Positions 35,641 to 45,398 of a DNA stretch of 64,000 nt are shown one piece after another. A program made the translations under genes and the position numbers. Position 1 is the first letter of the stretch. Each line of letters starts with the position of its first letter. Where the stretch lies: NCBI RefSeq assembly GCF_015694425.1, contig NZ_JADQDN010000007.1, forward strand, positions 1 through 64,000, written 5' to 3'. The notes beneath the pieces are model-generated. The model was not told the DNA's origin, did not search any database, and was given only the letters and a program-made list of their open reading frames with translations. The stretch is from Microvirga terrestris (GTDB lineage Bacteria; Pseudomonadota; Alphaproteobacteria; Rhizobiales; Beijerinckiaceae).

Positions 35641-36525
35641 CTAAGGGTGCTGGTTGCCGCTCAGGGAATGCACGTAGAGGGTCAAAGCCTTGATGGTGGT
35701 GTCGTCGAGACGCCCATGCCAAGCAGGCATCACGCCGCCGCGGCCGTTGGTCAGCCCCTCCATGATGACGCTTTTGCTCGAGCCAAAGAGCCAGATCTTG
35801 TCCGAGAGGTTCGGCGCGCCTAGCTCCTTGTTACCCTGCCCCTTGTCGCCATGGCAGCCGGCGCAATTATCGGCAAAAACCTTGCCTCCCTCTGCGAGAT
35901 GGGCGCTCGTCTCGGTTGGCAGGCCGGAAAGCGAGCGGACGAAATCCGCGACATGGGAGATTTCCTCTCGGTGGAGCATCCCGTCGCGGCCGAAGGCCGG
36001 CATGGAGCCCTGGTGGCCGTTGTCGCTTGTGGAGCGGGCGCCGAAGCGGACCGTCTGCTCGACCTCGTCAAGAGAGCCACCCCAGAGCCAGTCATCATCG
36101 TTTAGGTTCGGATAGCCCTTGGCTCCGCCGCCGCCTGCCCCGTGGCAGGGCGCGCAATTGTCGCCGAAGGATGCCTTGCCCTGAGCGCGCGCGAAGGCAA
36201 ACAGGTCCGGGTTCTGGCGAATATGTTCAAGGGAGTTCTGAGCCAGTTGCGCGGTCATGCCAGCACGCTGAGCCTTCAAGGTATCGAGATCCTGCACGAT
36301 TGCTTCCCGGGACTGCCAGCCGAACATGCCTTTCGTGTAGGATGAGACCAGCGGCCAAGCCGGATAGAACACGCAGTAAACGACAGCCCAAACAATTGTG
36401 GCATAGAAGCTCCACAGCCACCAGCGTGGCAGGGGATTGTTGAGTTCCTGGATGTCGTCCCAGCTATGCCCCGTGGTGGCGATGCCGGTGAGGGCGTCAA
36501 CCTGTTCATGGTTTTCATGGGCCAT
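35641..36525 (-). CDS. fixP: cbb3 oxidase dihaem cytochrome c subunit FixP/CcoP
   Basis: 294 residues from MAHENHEQVD, 10 bases after a strong AGGAGG. A membrane segment (about 34-60) anchors two cytochrome c domains with haem sites CAPCH (Cys124, Cys127, His128) and CAGCH (Cys221, Cys224, His225), with distal Met in GSMPAFG and GVMPAWHG. It accepts electrons and passes them to FixO. It starts 4 bp after fixQ. Confidence 0.95.
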   Translation of the reverse strand: MAHENHEQVDALTGIATTGHSWDDIQELNNPLPRWWLWSFYATIVWAVVYCVFYPAWPLVSSYTKGMFGWQSREAIVQDLDTLKAQRAGMTAQLAQNSLEHIRQNPDLFAFARAQGKASFGDNCAPCHGAGGGGAKGYPNLNDDDWLWGGSLDEVEQTVRFGARSTSDNGHQGSMPAFGRDGMLHREEISHVADFVRSLSGLPTETSAHLAEGGKVFADNCAGCHGDKGQGNKELGAPNLSDKIWLFGSSKSVIMEGLTNGRGGVMPAWHGRLDDTTIKALTLYVHSLSGNQHP

Positions 36526-36529
36526 GGGA

Positions 36530-36685
36530 TCAATCCTCCTGGAGAGGCATGCGAGAGGCCGCATCGAAACGGTCTTTTCGCGAGGGAGCGAGGGCATAGA
36601 TCAGCACCGCCAAGAAGACGGCCACGAAGTACAGGAGCCCCCAGGTTTGGGCGAATTCAGCGAAGAACTTGTATGCAGCGGGCAT
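36530..36685 (-). CDS. fixQ: cbb3 oxidase small subunit FixQ/CcoQ
   Basis: 51 residues: MPAAYKFFAEFAQTWGLLYF, then VAVFLAVLIYALAPSRKDRF and DAASRMPLQED. One membrane helix followed by ALxPSxKxxFDxAxxxPL is the CcoQ mark. It fills the gap between fixO and fixP in the standard order. It stabilises the link of FixP with the core complex. Confidence 0.93.
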   Translation of the reverse strand: MPAAYKFFAEFAQTWGLLYFVAVFLAVLIYALAPSRKDRFDAASRMPLQED

Positions 36686-36697
36686 AATGATCCGTCC

Positions 36698-37432
36698 TCA
36701 GCGCACGTTGGCCTTGTTGTCGTACAGCTTGAAGTCCACCTGCGTGCCGAGCATCTGCAGATAGGCAATCAAGGCATCCGCTTCGGTCACCTTCCTCGGA
36801 TTGTTGTCGAAGTTGCGCGCCTGAGCGTTCGGATAGCGCTTGGTAAGGTCTGCGACATTTGGGTCGTCGGCATTCGACTGGATGCGGACGTCGGTCTCGG
36901 CCCTGGCGATCATTTCGGGGCTGTAGGGCGCACCCAGGATCGCCTGCACCTTCATGTCATCGGCTACGCCCCGAGCGTCGAGTTCTTTGGCCTCAAGCCA
37001 GGGATAGCTCGGCATGATTGAGCCGGGGACCACCGCACGGGGATCGTTCAGGTGATCACGATGCCAGTCGTCGGAGTACTTGTTGCCAACGCGAGCGAGG
37101 TCAGGGCCTGTGCGCTTGGAACCCCACTGGAACGGCCGATCGTACATGCTCTCGGCGGCCAGGGAATAGTGGCCGTAGCGCTCAACCTCGTCGCGCAGCG
37201 GGCGTACCATCTGGCTATGGCAGTTGTAGCAGCCTTCGCGCACGTAGATGTTGCGCCCTGCAAGCTCGAGAGGCGTGTAGGGCCGAACGCCATCAACCTT
37301 CTCGATGGTGCTCTTGAGATAGAAGAGAGGCACGATCTCCACGAGGCCGCCGATCGCGATCACGAAAAGCACGCCGATGATGAGGATGATCGAGTTGGTC
37401 TCGAAGATCTTGTGGCGGGACCAGAGTGACAT
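36698..37432 (-). CDS. fixO: cbb3 oxidase monohaem cytochrome c subunit FixO/CcoO
   Basis: 244 residues. One N-terminal membrane helix (about 13-37), then a cytochrome c domain with [11 protein letters not shown] (Cys68, Cys71, His72) and the Met in [30 protein letters not shown] is typical. It passes electrons from FixP to the FixN core. Starts 11 bp after fixN. Confidence 0.95.
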   Translation of the reverse strand: MSLWSRHKIFETNSIILIIGVLFVIAIGGLVEIVPLFYLKSTIEKVDGVRPYTPLELAGRNIYVREGCYNCHSQMVRPLRDEVERYGHYSLAAESMYDRPFQWGSKRTGPDLARVGNKYSDDWHRDHLNDPRAVVPGSIMPSYPWLEAKELDARGVADDMKVQAILGAPYSPEMIARAETDVRIQSNADDPNVADLTKRYPNAQARNFDNNPRKVTEADALIAYLQMLGTQVDFKLYDNKANVR

Positions 37433-37443
37433 GATCTGTTCCT

Positions 37444-39111
37444 TTACTCGGCGGCCATGAGAACTGACTTCAGCCGGACGGATGGTTCTTCCTCGACAGC
37501 TTCAGCCGAGACGATCGTCTTCCAGACGTTCCATGCCATGATCAGGCTGCCGGCGACGAAGAGGGCGCCACCAAGGGCCCGGATGATGTAGAAGGGGTGC
37601 ATCGCTTCTACGGTTTCGATGAACGAGTACTCGAGAAAGCCGAGGCTGGTATAGGCGCGCCACATCAGGCCCTGGAGAATGCCCGCGACCCACATGGATG
37701 TGATGTACAGGACGATACCAAGAGTCGAGATCCAGAAGTGCCAGGAGACTGCCTTCAAGGAATAGAGTTCCTTCTTGTTCCACAGCCATGGAACGAGACA
37801 GTAGATCGCCCCGAAGGACACATAGCCCACCCAGCCGAGAGCGCCGGAGTGAACATGGCCGATGGTCCAATCGGTGTAATGCGAGAGCGAGTTCACAGCT
37901 TTGACCGACATGAGTGGGCCTTCGAATGTGGCCATGCCGTAGAAGGCCACCGACACGACCATTAGACGCAGCACCGGATCCGTGCGCAGCTTGTCCCAGG
38001 CGCCGGAGAGGGTCATCAGGCCGTTGATCATGCCGCCCCAAGAGGGCATCCACAGCATTACCGAGAACACCATGCCAAGCGTCTGCGCCCAATCAGGCAG
38101 GGCAGTGTAGTGCAGGTGGTGCGGGCCCGCCCAGATGTACATGAAGATAAGGGCCCAGAAGTGGATGATGGAGAGGCGGTAGGAATAGACCGGCCGCTCG
38201 GCCCGCTTCGGGATGAAGTAGTACATGATGGCCAGGAAGCCGGCGGTCAGGAAGAACCCCACCGCGTTATGGCCGTACCACCACTGCACCATGGCGTCCT
38301 GCACCCCGGCCCACACGATATAGCTTTTGGGCGAGAAGATCGACACGGGAATGGAAGCGTTGTTGCCCAGGTGCAAAACCGCGATGGTCAGGATGAAGGC
38401 GAGATAGAACCAATTCGCCACATATATATGTGGCTCCTTGCGGCGTATGACGGTTCCGAGGAAAACCAGGAAGTATGCCACCCACACGACCGTTAGCCAC
38501 AGGTCGGCGTACCATTCCGGCTCCGCGTATTCTTTGCCCTGCGTGATGCCGAGCAGATAGCCCGTGCCTGCGATGACGATGAAGAAGTTATAGCCGAGAA
38601 CAACGAACCACGGTGCAATGTCGCCAACCATCCGGGCGCGGCAGGTGCGTTGTACGACGTAGAAAGAGCTGGCGATCAGCACGTTGCCACCGAAGGCGAA
38701 GATCACCGCCGAGGTATGCAGCGGCCGCATGCGCCCGAACGACAGCCATGCGGTGTCCAGGTTGAGCGCCGGAAAGGCAAGCTGCAGGGCAATGAGAAGG
38801 CCGATGGTGAATCCTGCGATGCCCCAGACGACAGAGGCGATCGTGGCGATTTTCACTGGGCCCATATTGTAGTTGGGCTTGCCGTTGATCGTGAGCGGCG
38901 GCAGGGCTGCTGGCCGATCATAATAGCGGTTGATGATGGTGAATGTTGCAGCGGCGCTCGCAGCGGCAAAGAGATAAGCGTGAAACGCATATTCGGGCGT
39001 ATGAGCCTTTGCGGCGATGATCACGCTCAGGAAGGCCAGGGCGGCGAAGGCGAGGGTTGATCCCAATTCGCCGAAGGTCATTCCTTTGGAAGGTGCTATC
39101 GTGTGAGCCAT
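37444..39111 (-). CDS. fixN: cbb3 oxidase catalytic subunit FixN/CcoN
   Basis: 555 residues, about 12-14 membrane helices. It reduces oxygen to water at a haem b3-CuB site and pumps protons. [15 protein letters not shown] gives a low-spin haem His, [19 protein letters not shown] a CuB His, [15 protein letters not shown] the cross-linked Tyr, [13 protein letters not shown] the two further CuB His, and [17 protein letters not shown] the haem His pair. High affinity for oxygen suits micro-oxic life. First gene of the fixNOQP operon, with a perfect anaerobox 83 bp upstream. Confidence 0.96.
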   Translation of the reverse strand: MAHTIAPSKGMTFGELGSTLAFAALAFLSVIIAAKAHTPEYAFHAYLFAAASAAATFTIINRYYDRPAALPPLTINGKPNYNMGPVKIATIASVVWGIAGFTIGLLIALQLAFPALNLDTAWLSFGRMRPLHTSAVIFAFGGNVLIASSFYVVQRTCRARMVGDIAPWFVVLGYNFFIVIAGTGYLLGITQGKEYAEPEWYADLWLTVVWVAYFLVFLGTVIRRKEPHIYVANWFYLAFILTIAVLHLGNNASIPVSIFSPKSYIVWAGVQDAMVQWWYGHNAVGFFLTAGFLAIMYYFIPKRAERPVYSYRLSIIHFWALIFMYIWAGPHHLHYTALPDWAQTLGMVFSVMLWMPSWGGMINGLMTLSGAWDKLRTDPVLRLMVVSVAFYGMATFEGPLMSVKAVNSLSHYTDWTIGHVHSGALGWVGYVSFGAIYCLVPWLWNKKELYSLKAVSWHFWISTLGIVLYITSMWVAGILQGLMWRAYTSLGFLEYSFIETVEAMHPFYIIRALGGALFVAGSLIMAWNVWKTIVSAEAVEEEPSVRLKSVLMAAE

Positions 39112-39194
39112 AGGTCTCGACCATTCTGAAAAGACGCGAGGCCTTAGGCTTCGCCGTCAGTATCACTCTCTAGGAGCAGGGTGGGGTAGGGGCA

Positions 39195-39208
39195 TTGATG
39201 CAGATCAA
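39195..39208 (-). promoter_or_regulatory. Perfect anaerobox of the fixNOQP operon
   Basis: TTGATGCAGATCAA matches TTGAT-N4-ATCAA exactly and lies 83 bp before fixN and about 50 bp past the hemN stop. Expected target of FixK. Confidence 0.9.
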
Positions 39209-39258
39209 ACGCGGAATGCGTCCGCACCCGTTAGCCTCGATGCTCCCTTAGGCGAGCC

Positions 39259-40605
39259 TCAGACGGCTCGGGAATGACGCACAGTGCTGCTGCCGAGATA
39301 GCGGTCGAACACCGCGCAGACATTGCGGACCAGGAGGCGGTTGTCCTCCGGGATCCTGATCGAATGACCCCGGTGCGTCACCAGCCCGTCCTCGGCCAGA
39401 TCGTCTATGGCGGCCAACTCGGGCGCGAAATCTGTCACTCTCGAATGGCCCGCTGCGATCTCGTCTAGATCGACGGAGAAGTCGCACATGAGGCGCTCGA
39501 TGATGGCGCGGCGCAAGCGGTCGTCGTCCGTCAGGGCCACACCCCTCACCACCGGAAGCTGGCCCTTTGAGATTGCGTCACGATAGGCGACGGTGGTCGG
39601 CGCGTTCTGGATATAGCCCTGCGGCAGGGAGCCGATGGCCGATGTTCCGAACCCGATCAGGGCTGTAGCCTCGTCTGTCGTATAACCCTGGAAGTTCCGG
39701 TGAAGACGGCCTTCGCGCTGGCGCGCCGCCAATGGGTCGCCAGGCTTCGCGAAGTGGTCGATACCGACTTGCACATATCCTGCCTGCAGCAGGGCGGAGG
39801 CTGCTGCGGTGCACTGCTCCACACGCTCCACCGCATTAGGCAGGGCCTCCTCAGGCAGCAAGGCCTGATGGCGCTTCATCCATGGCACATGGGCGTAGCC
39901 GAAAAGTGCAATGCGGTCAGGATCGAGTTCGAGAGCGAGCTTGACGGAGCGTATGACGCTGTCAGGCGTCTGATAGGGCAGACCGTACATGAGATCGAGG
40001 TTGAGCCCCGTCACGCCCGTCTCGCGCAGCCACCGGGCTACCTTTGCGGTCTGGTCGAAGGATTGGACGCGCTTGATGGTCTTCTGGACCAGGGGATCAA
40101 AGTCCTGTACGCCGAGGCTCGCCCGGTTGAGACCCGCCGCTCCCAGAGCCTCCACATGCCCGGCGGTGATGGTCCTCGGGTCGATCTCGACGGCAATCTC
40201 CGCTCCCGAGCCGATAGCGAACGTTCTGCGCAGGAGAAGCATGATCCGCTTCAGATCATCCGGGGACAGGATCGTAGGCGTGCCGCCGCCCCAATGGATA
40301 TGAGCGATGTCCATACGGCCGGGCAGGTGCTCTGCCACCAACTCGATCTCCCGCTCCAGAAGATCCACATAGGCCGCAACTGGTCCATGGCTGCGGGCAA
40401 CGGTTGTGTTGCAGCCGCAATAAAGGCAGAGCTCGGCACAGAAGGGTACATGGAGATACAGGGACAATTCGGTGCGGGGCGACAATTCCGAGAGCCACCG
40501 GATGTAGGTTGCCGTCTGCACGTCGGGGCTGAAATGCGGCGCGGTTGGGTAGCTCGTATAGCGCGGGACGCGCTGATCGTAGCGGGCGATGAGTTCTGGC
40601 GTCAT
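39259..40605 (-). CDS. hemN: Oxygen-independent coproporphyrinogen III oxidase HemN
   Basis: 448 residues, radical SAM family. The cluster motif is CAELCLYCGCNT near residue 55 (CxxxCxxC plus the further Cys seen in HemN). YTSYPTAPHFSPDV at the N-terminus, HIHWGGGTPT, EIDPRTITAGHVEALGAAG, LNLDLMYGLPYQT and FQGYTTDEATALIGFGTSAIG are typical of true HemN rather than HemW. It makes protoporphyrinogen IX without oxygen, supplying haem for FixL and the cbb3 oxidase. Anaerobox 35 bp upstream. Confidence 0.95.
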   Translation of the reverse strand: MTPELIARYDQRVPRYTSYPTAPHFSPDVQTATYIRWLSELSPRTELSLYLHVPFCAELCLYCGCNTTVARSHGPVAAYVDLLEREIELVAEHLPGRMDIAHIHWGGGTPTILSPDDLKRIMLLLRRTFAIGSGAEIAVEIDPRTITAGHVEALGAAGLNRASLGVQDFDPLVQKTIKRVQSFDQTAKVARWLRETGVTGLNLDLMYGLPYQTPDSVIRSVKLALELDPDRIALFGYAHVPWMKRHQALLPEEALPNAVERVEQCTAAASALLQAGYVQVGIDHFAKPGDPLAARQREGRLHRNFQGYTTDEATALIGFGTSAIGSLPQGYIQNAPTTVAYRDAISKGQLPVVRGVALTDDDRLRRAIIERLMCDFSVDLDEIAAGHSRVTDFAPELAAIDDLAEDGLVTHRGHSIRIPEDNRLLVRNVCAVFDRYLGSSTVRHSRAV

Positions 40606-40640
40606 GAAAGGGGTTCTGCTGTGCCGTGGCTCTGTTCGCC

Positions 40641-40654
40641 TTGATCTAGGTCAA
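40641..40654 (-). promoter_or_regulatory. Anaerobox of hemN
   Basis: TTGATCTAGGTCAA fits TTGAT-N4-(A/G)TCAA, 35 bp before the hemN start. It is far (about 180 bp) from the divergent membrane gene. Confidence 0.8.
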
Positions 40655-40729
40655 ACCTCAGCAGATGCGCAAAGCCAGGATTCGGGGCGTACCCCGTCCG
40701 GAGCCGCCCACAGGCTTGGCCGTGGCTCC

Positions 40730-40765
40730 GACCTCCGGGATATCCCCTAGGAGATGACCTGAATT
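40730..40765 (+). promoter_or_regulatory. Second copy of the fixK-promoter block, candidate FixJ site
   Basis: GACCTCCGGGATATCCC, CTAGGAGA, four bases, CTGAATT: the same block as in front of fixK, in the same orientation to the downstream gene, ending 67 bp from its ATG (the first part ends 78 bp from it, against 75 bp at fixK). This points to direct FixJ control of the membrane gene. It is also 125 bp upstream of hemN on the other side. Confidence 0.6.
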
Positions 40766-40832
40766 CTCTTGCTGTCCCTAGGAATGTACCACCTCGTCAC
40801 GAAAGACATTGGCTACGAGTCACGAGGATATC

Positions 40833-42032
40833 ATGCCTACCATCTCTGCCAGGAACGGCCTGACAACTAGAATTCCGCACTTCCTGAAACATGCCGCAAC
40901 AGGCCTTCTGGCTCTCGGTTCTCTGGCAACCTGGACGCTGCCGGCCGAGGCTCACGTGAAGTGGTTTGCCCCCTACATCGTGGATGCCGCCCCGCAGCCG
41001 GTCGGTGCCACGCTCAGTAACGTCTGGTTCTGGACCGGCATCGGCCTAGTGCTTGCCTTCTTCCTGGCGACGCTGACCGTTGAGCGCACGGTGATCGGGC
41101 GCTGCATCCTGTCCGGGCTCGACCGGATCAGCGCCCCACTCTGGAGCCGCTCGGACGACTTCATGCGCACGTCCATCGGGGCGTTCTTCGTGGCGATCTT
41201 CGCCGTCGGCGGTATCTATCTCACTCCTGACCTGAAGACGGATTCCGAGATCATCTCATGGGCGCAGCTGCTGATCGCGGCCTGTGTGTTCTCCCGCCGC
41301 ACCATGCCGATTGCGGCGGGCGGCATCATCACCCTGTGGGTTGTGGCCCTGCGCGAGTACGACCTGTTCCACCTGCTCGACTACTTGGCGCTCGGCGTCG
41401 GCGTGGCCGGCTATCTGGTTCTGGCTTCCTCCAGCGATGCCAAGTGGCGCGAGCGCCGATTCCTTGCCCTCCGCTGGGGCATTGCGATCGCCCTCATGTG
41501 GTCGAGCCTGGAGAAGTTCGCCTATCCGAATTGGTTCTATCCGCTCGTTGAGGAAAAGCCCTTCCTGACCTTCGGCATGCCCCGTGACGTGTTCATTCCG
41601 ATGGCTGGTGTCTCCGAGTTCACCCTAGGTTTCGGTCTGCTCTGGACGCCTCTCGTGCGCCGGCTGTCCGCGGTGTCCCTGCTGCTGATCTTCTTCACCG
41701 CAGTCTATCCGTTCGGCCGCATCGACCTCGTTGGTCACGCTCTGATCATGGCAGCCCTCTTTCTGGTTGCCGCCGATCCTTGCCGCGACGCCAATGCGAT
41801 TGCCGTGAAGATGCCGAACACTCTGCCGCGCTTTGGCAGCCTGGCTTCAGTGCCCGCAGGTCTCGCCGTCGCCTTAGTGGTGCTCGTTACCGGATACTGG
41901 GGCCTGCACGGGGTGTTCTATGAAACCGAAGAGAGCGTTGCTCAGCCCACAGAGCTGACCACGCACTCCCACAGCAAGGAATACCCGCACGGACCACAAC
42001 CTGTGCAGACCGCTCCGCACGGCCACCATTAA
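40833..42032 (+). CDS. DoxX-like membrane protein with His-rich tail, function unknown
   Basis: 399 residues from the ATG after ACGAGGATATC; an in-frame TTG eight codons upstream is weaker. A signal peptide (about 1-39, ending LPAEA) leaves a mature N-terminus AHVKWFAPY with an exposed His. About eight membrane helices follow, including WGIAIALMWSSLEKFAYPNW and EFTLGFGLLW, which recall DoxX-type quinone or thiol-linked membrane proteins. The tail reads THSHSKEYPHGPQPVQTAP then HGHH, a likely metal binder. The promoter copy shared with fixK suggests a role at low oxygen, perhaps in copper or oxidase care. No name was recognised. Confidence 0.75.
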   Translation: MPTISARNGLTTRIPHFLKHAATGLLALGSLATWTLPAEAHVKWFAPYIVDAAPQPVGATLSNVWFWTGIGLVLAFFLATLTVERTVIGRCILSGLDRISAPLWSRSDDFMRTSIGAFFVAIFAVGGIYLTPDLKTDSEIISWAQLLIAACVFSRRTMPIAAGGIITLWVVALREYDLFHLLDYLALGVGVAGYLVLASSSDAKWRERRFLALRWGIAIALMWSSLEKFAYPNWFYPLVEEKPFLTFGMPRDVFIPMAGVSEFTLGFGLLWTPLVRRLSAVSLLLIFFTAVYPFGRIDLVGHALIMAALFLVAADPCRDANAIAVKMPNTLPRFGSLASVPAGLAVALVVLVTGYWGLHGVFYETEESVAQPTELTTHSHSKEYPHGPQPVQTAPHGHH

Positions 42033-42110
42033 CCGATATGAAAAATGGGAGGAGCCGCTCGGAGGATGGAACTATCACTAAGGCGCAAATCAGATAGGAA
42101 GTACAGAGCA

Positions 42111-43091
42111 TCATTCGATAACTGTATCGGCGCTGCTGATCAGTGCCGGTGGGATGTTGATGCTGAGGGCCTTTGCCGTTTTCAGATTGATGACCAACTC
42201 GACTTTCGTGACGAGTTGCACTGGCAGATCGGAAGGCTTTTCGCCGTTCAGAACTCGTCCGGCGTAACTACCGGCGCGGCGATGCGATTGCATGAAGTCG
42301 CCGCCATAACTCATCAGGCCGCCCGCCGTGGGAAAGTCGCGGGATTGCGTAACCGCCGGCATGGAGTAGCGGAGGCACAAATCGGCAAGCTGCGTGCTGC
42401 GGAAGGCAAAGTACGGATCCGAGGTGAAGACGATGCCCCCTGCCTGTTCTCGGGTGGCAGACAAGAACATCGCTTCAAACTCTCCTTCGGTGCTGGCATT
42501 CATGATATGGAGCCGAACTCCGAGAGCCTCGGCGGCCATTTGGAGGTTCCGCACCTGCGAGCCCGAGGTCGGACTGGTCGGGTTCACGGCAACTGCGAAG
42601 GACGCTGCATTCGGGCGCAACTCGTGCATGAACTCCAGCCTTTTGCGAGAGACCTCCACGCTCAAACTCGAGATGCCCGTGAGATTGCCTCCGGGGCGCG
42701 ACAGGCTATCGACCACGCCGAGCGCGACGGGGTCGCCCCCCATTTCGAACACGATGGTGATCGTCTTCGTCGCCGTCTTTGCCGCAAGTGCGGCAGGTGC
42801 GCCGCCAGACGCGACAAGGACGGCAACTTTTCGGCCGGCGAGATCGGCGGCAAGGGCTGGTAAGCGAGTGTAGTTGCCCTCAGCCCACCGGTACTCAATT
42901 GCCACATTGCGGCCCTCGACATAGCCGGCTTCGGCAAGCCCATCTCGGAAGGCCTTGAGGCGGCTGGCGAAGGGCCTAGGCGACTCGGGCGCGAGATACC
43001 CTATGACAGGCATGACCGGTGTTTGCGCGCGCGCTGGGAGCGTCCACGCCGCTGCACCGCCGATCCACCTGAGCACATCGCGCCGTCTCAT
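42111..43091 (-). CDS. ABC-type substrate-binding protein, TrpX/ABC_sub_bind family
   Basis: 326 residues. The twin-arginine-like signal MRRRDVLRWIGGAAAWTLPA is followed by PVIGYLAPESPRPFASRLKA, FRDGLAEAGYVEGRNVAIEYRW in part, VAVLVASGGAPAALAAK and VFEMGGDPVALGVVDSLSRP, the hallmark of this large family in Bradyrhizobium and Microvirga relatives. It is an orphan: no permease or ATPase gene adjoins. The ligand is unknown. Confidence 0.85.
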   Translation of the reverse strand: MRRRDVLRWIGGAAAWTLPARAQTPVMPVIGYLAPESPRPFASRLKAFRDGLAEAGYVEGRNVAIEYRWAEGNYTRLPALAADLAGRKVAVLVASGGAPAALAAKTATKTITIVFEMGGDPVALGVVDSLSRPGGNLTGISSLSVEVSRKRLEFMHELRPNAASFAVAVNPTSPTSGSQVRNLQMAAEALGVRLHIMNASTEGEFEAMFLSATREQAGGIVFTSDPYFAFRSTQLADLCLRYSMPAVTQSRDFPTAGGLMSYGGDFMQSHRRAGSYAGRVLNGEKPSDLPVQLVTKVELVINLKTAKALSINIPPALISSADTVIE

Positions 43092-43261
43092 TCCAGCGGC
43101 ATTCGGATGAAAACGAATGGGAGATGTGAGGGATGGGACAATATTCCAACTGCCATCATCCAGTCACCTTACAGTTTTCCAGGGCAGCCGACAGCTTGAC
43201 GGCATCATAGCGGCAAGGCCTGATTCATGAAACCCATTTGAACGATCCTGAAGGGGTAGGA

Positions 43262-45007
43262 TCAGGTGGCGCTGGGCTTCTCGGGGAGAGATACCCGGTA
43301 TACGAGGAGCTTTTCATCGTAACCCTTGATCAAGCGCAGGCCCATCGGGTTCAAGGCGCGCTTTCCATTAACCTCATTTGCCACTGTCGCGTCCGTGAGA
43401 ATTTCCCGGTCGGTAGCGGACGCACACAGGCGGGCCGCGAGATTCACGACGCTCCCAATTGCCGTGTAGTCGAACCGGCTCTCGTAGCCGATCCGTCCGA
43501 CCGTGGCGGACCCTTTGGCAAGCCCCACCCCGAACCCGATCCGGTAGCCTTGCCGCTGCCAACCGGCGACCAGGTCCTGCACGCTCAACTGCATCTCCAC
43601 CGCCAGATCCACAGCCTTCAGGGCCGGGTCCGCAACCGGGACAGGGGCGTTGACAAGCACCATCAGCCCATCGCCCGAAAAGCTCGTGAGAGTCGCCTCA
43701 TATTTGGTGATGATCCGTCCCAACGCATCGTAGTACTCCGACAATAAGCTCATCACTTCCTCGGGGGCGACCTTGGCTGAAAAGGCCGTGAAGCCGCGCA
43801 AGTCACAAAATACAGCGACAACCTCGGTACGGCGGCCCTCCAGCACGTCGTCGTCGCCTGCGCGGTCGACCAACTCCGCAACCTGGGGAGCGAGGAACCG
43901 CTTAAGCTTGGCGATCCGCTCTTGGCGCTCCTGTGACACGGCAAGTTCGGCTGCCATCGCGTTGAAGCTGTCGGCCAGCCGTTGGAGTTCGTCGCCGGTT
44001 TTGATCTCAATCCGGTAATTGAACTGTCCGGCCCCGATGCGTTGGGTGCCTTCCTCCAGCAAATGGATCGGCTTGGTCATCCTGCGTGCGAGGATGAATG
44101 CCAGGAGACACGCAAAGACGCCGCCGGCGAGGAGGAGGCCCAAAGTTCTCCACAGGGCTGCATAGATCGGTCGAAACGCTTCAGAAAGGGGCTGCTCGAC
44201 CACGATGGTCCAATCAGGGCCCACAACAGGTGCGGCTGCGGCGGCAACGGCTATGCCATCAGCGTCCCACCCCGTTGCGACATCCGCACCGGCGCGCCTT
44301 ACTGCTTCCCGGATCTCCCGAAGGGGAGCGAGCGTGGACTCATCGGCACCCCGTAGCACAAGACTGATGTCCGGATGGGCCACGAGCCGCCCTGGACCGT
44401 CAAGTACGAACGCTTGGCCCGTCTGTCCGATCTTGATCGCCGCGATCACATCCCAGATCAGCTTCAGGTTCACCTCTGCGACAACCACGCCGACGGACGG
44501 CCGGTTACCAGAAATCGCAAGTGTCATGTACGGTTCAGAGTCTCGATAGTAGCTAACCTTGCCATACCAGAGTCGGGCCGAGCGGACACCGGCCACCGCT
44601 TCGTCGGCAGAACGATCGGTTCGGCTCTCGCTGCGGTTCAAGCCGATGCGCGAGACATACAGGCGTTCGCGGCTGGTGCCGTCAAGCAGGGTAAGGCTTG
44701 CAATAGCCGGTACCTGCCGTAGTAGGCGTAAGGCATCGATCCGCCGCCTCTCATCCGGTTCCTCGGTCCAGGGGAGCTGCACCAACCAGCCGAGCTGATC
44801 AGTGATGCCATCGAGGAAGCCCTGGATCTTCGCCCCCGCAGACCTCGCCTCGACGCCCAGAAGCTGCTCGAGCCTGGTCCGTTGATCACGATAGCCGAGC
44901 CAAGCCTCACTGATGCCATTGGTTGCGAGTGGAATGACCACGGCCAGAAACAGCACGAGAAAGTATTTCAGAAAGAGGCCGCCGAACCCGAGACGCTGCC
45001 TGGTCAT
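43262..45007 (-). CDS. Class III adenylate/guanylate cyclase with Cache sensor and HAMP
   Basis: 581 residues from MTRQRLGFGG; a longer in-frame start is possible. Membrane helix 1 (about 10-30), a periplasmic dCache domain (about 35-285), helix 2 (about 290-312), HAMP (about 313-365) and the cyclase domain (about 390-570). AVFCDLRGFTAFS and SFSGDGLMVLVNAPV hold the two metal-binding Asp; YESRFDYTAIGSVVNLAARL holds the base-selecting and ribose-binding residues. It turns an extracellular signal into cAMP (or cGMP). It stands alone; no link to its neighbours is visible. Confidence 0.9.
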   Translation of the reverse strand: MTRQRLGFGGLFLKYFLVLFLAVVIPLATNGISEAWLGYRDQRTRLEQLLGVEARSAGAKIQGFLDGITDQLGWLVQLPWTEEPDERRRIDALRLLRQVPAIASLTLLDGTSRERLYVSRIGLNRSESRTDRSADEAVAGVRSARLWYGKVSYYRDSEPYMTLAISGNRPSVGVVVAEVNLKLIWDVIAAIKIGQTGQAFVLDGPGRLVAHPDISLVLRGADESTLAPLREIREAVRRAGADVATGWDADGIAVAAAAAPVVGPDWTIVVEQPLSEAFRPIYAALWRTLGLLLAGGVFACLLAFILARRMTKPIHLLEEGTQRIGAGQFNYRIEIKTGDELQRLADSFNAMAAELAVSQERQERIAKLKRFLAPQVAELVDRAGDDDVLEGRRTEVVAVFCDLRGFTAFSAKVAPEEVMSLLSEYYDALGRIITKYEATLTSFSGDGLMVLVNAPVPVADPALKAVDLAVEMQLSVQDLVAGWQRQGYRIGFGVGLAKGSATVGRIGYESRFDYTAIGSVVNLAARLCASATDREILTDATVANEVNGKRALNPMGLRLIKGYDEKLLVYRVSLPEKPSAT

Positions 45008-45398
45008 GACTATATACGCTTCAGCCGGTTTCACAGACGACCGGCTGCAACTGCCAGGCGGGAATAACATGGCGTGTCAAGACAGAAAGAAAATCGATCA
45101 TCGAGATCCTAGACCCGCAGCTCTCACCTTCCATCGAATATGAAGCTAGGTGCGGCTCCGTGCCAGTGATTTTTCTCGGCAGAATACAACTACTACTTGT
45201 CTCACGATCACCTCAAGCGCAGAGAGTCCATCTCAGCTTCCGGTCGCAAGATCAGGAGGCAGCCCAGGCCACTATTCTGTCATACTGGCTATTCTCTTCG
45301 TGCCCTGCTCCTTGTCTGACCGAACGACTGATGGCCTATGAATGTCAATCTGACCCAAGTAGGTTTGTAGCGCTGTAGATGATTATCTCTAGGCTTCG
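45008..45398. other. Intergenic, no convincing gene
   Basis: Promoter side of the cyclase gene, then non-coding sequence leading into a decayed leuD fragment. Short open frames here have no ribosome site or domain-like content. Confidence 0.5.

Noticed and set aside
39700..40644. Plus-strand 314-codon frame opposite hemN
   Set aside because: Shadow frame rich in Arg, Gly and Ala without domain features; hemN is complete on the other strand.
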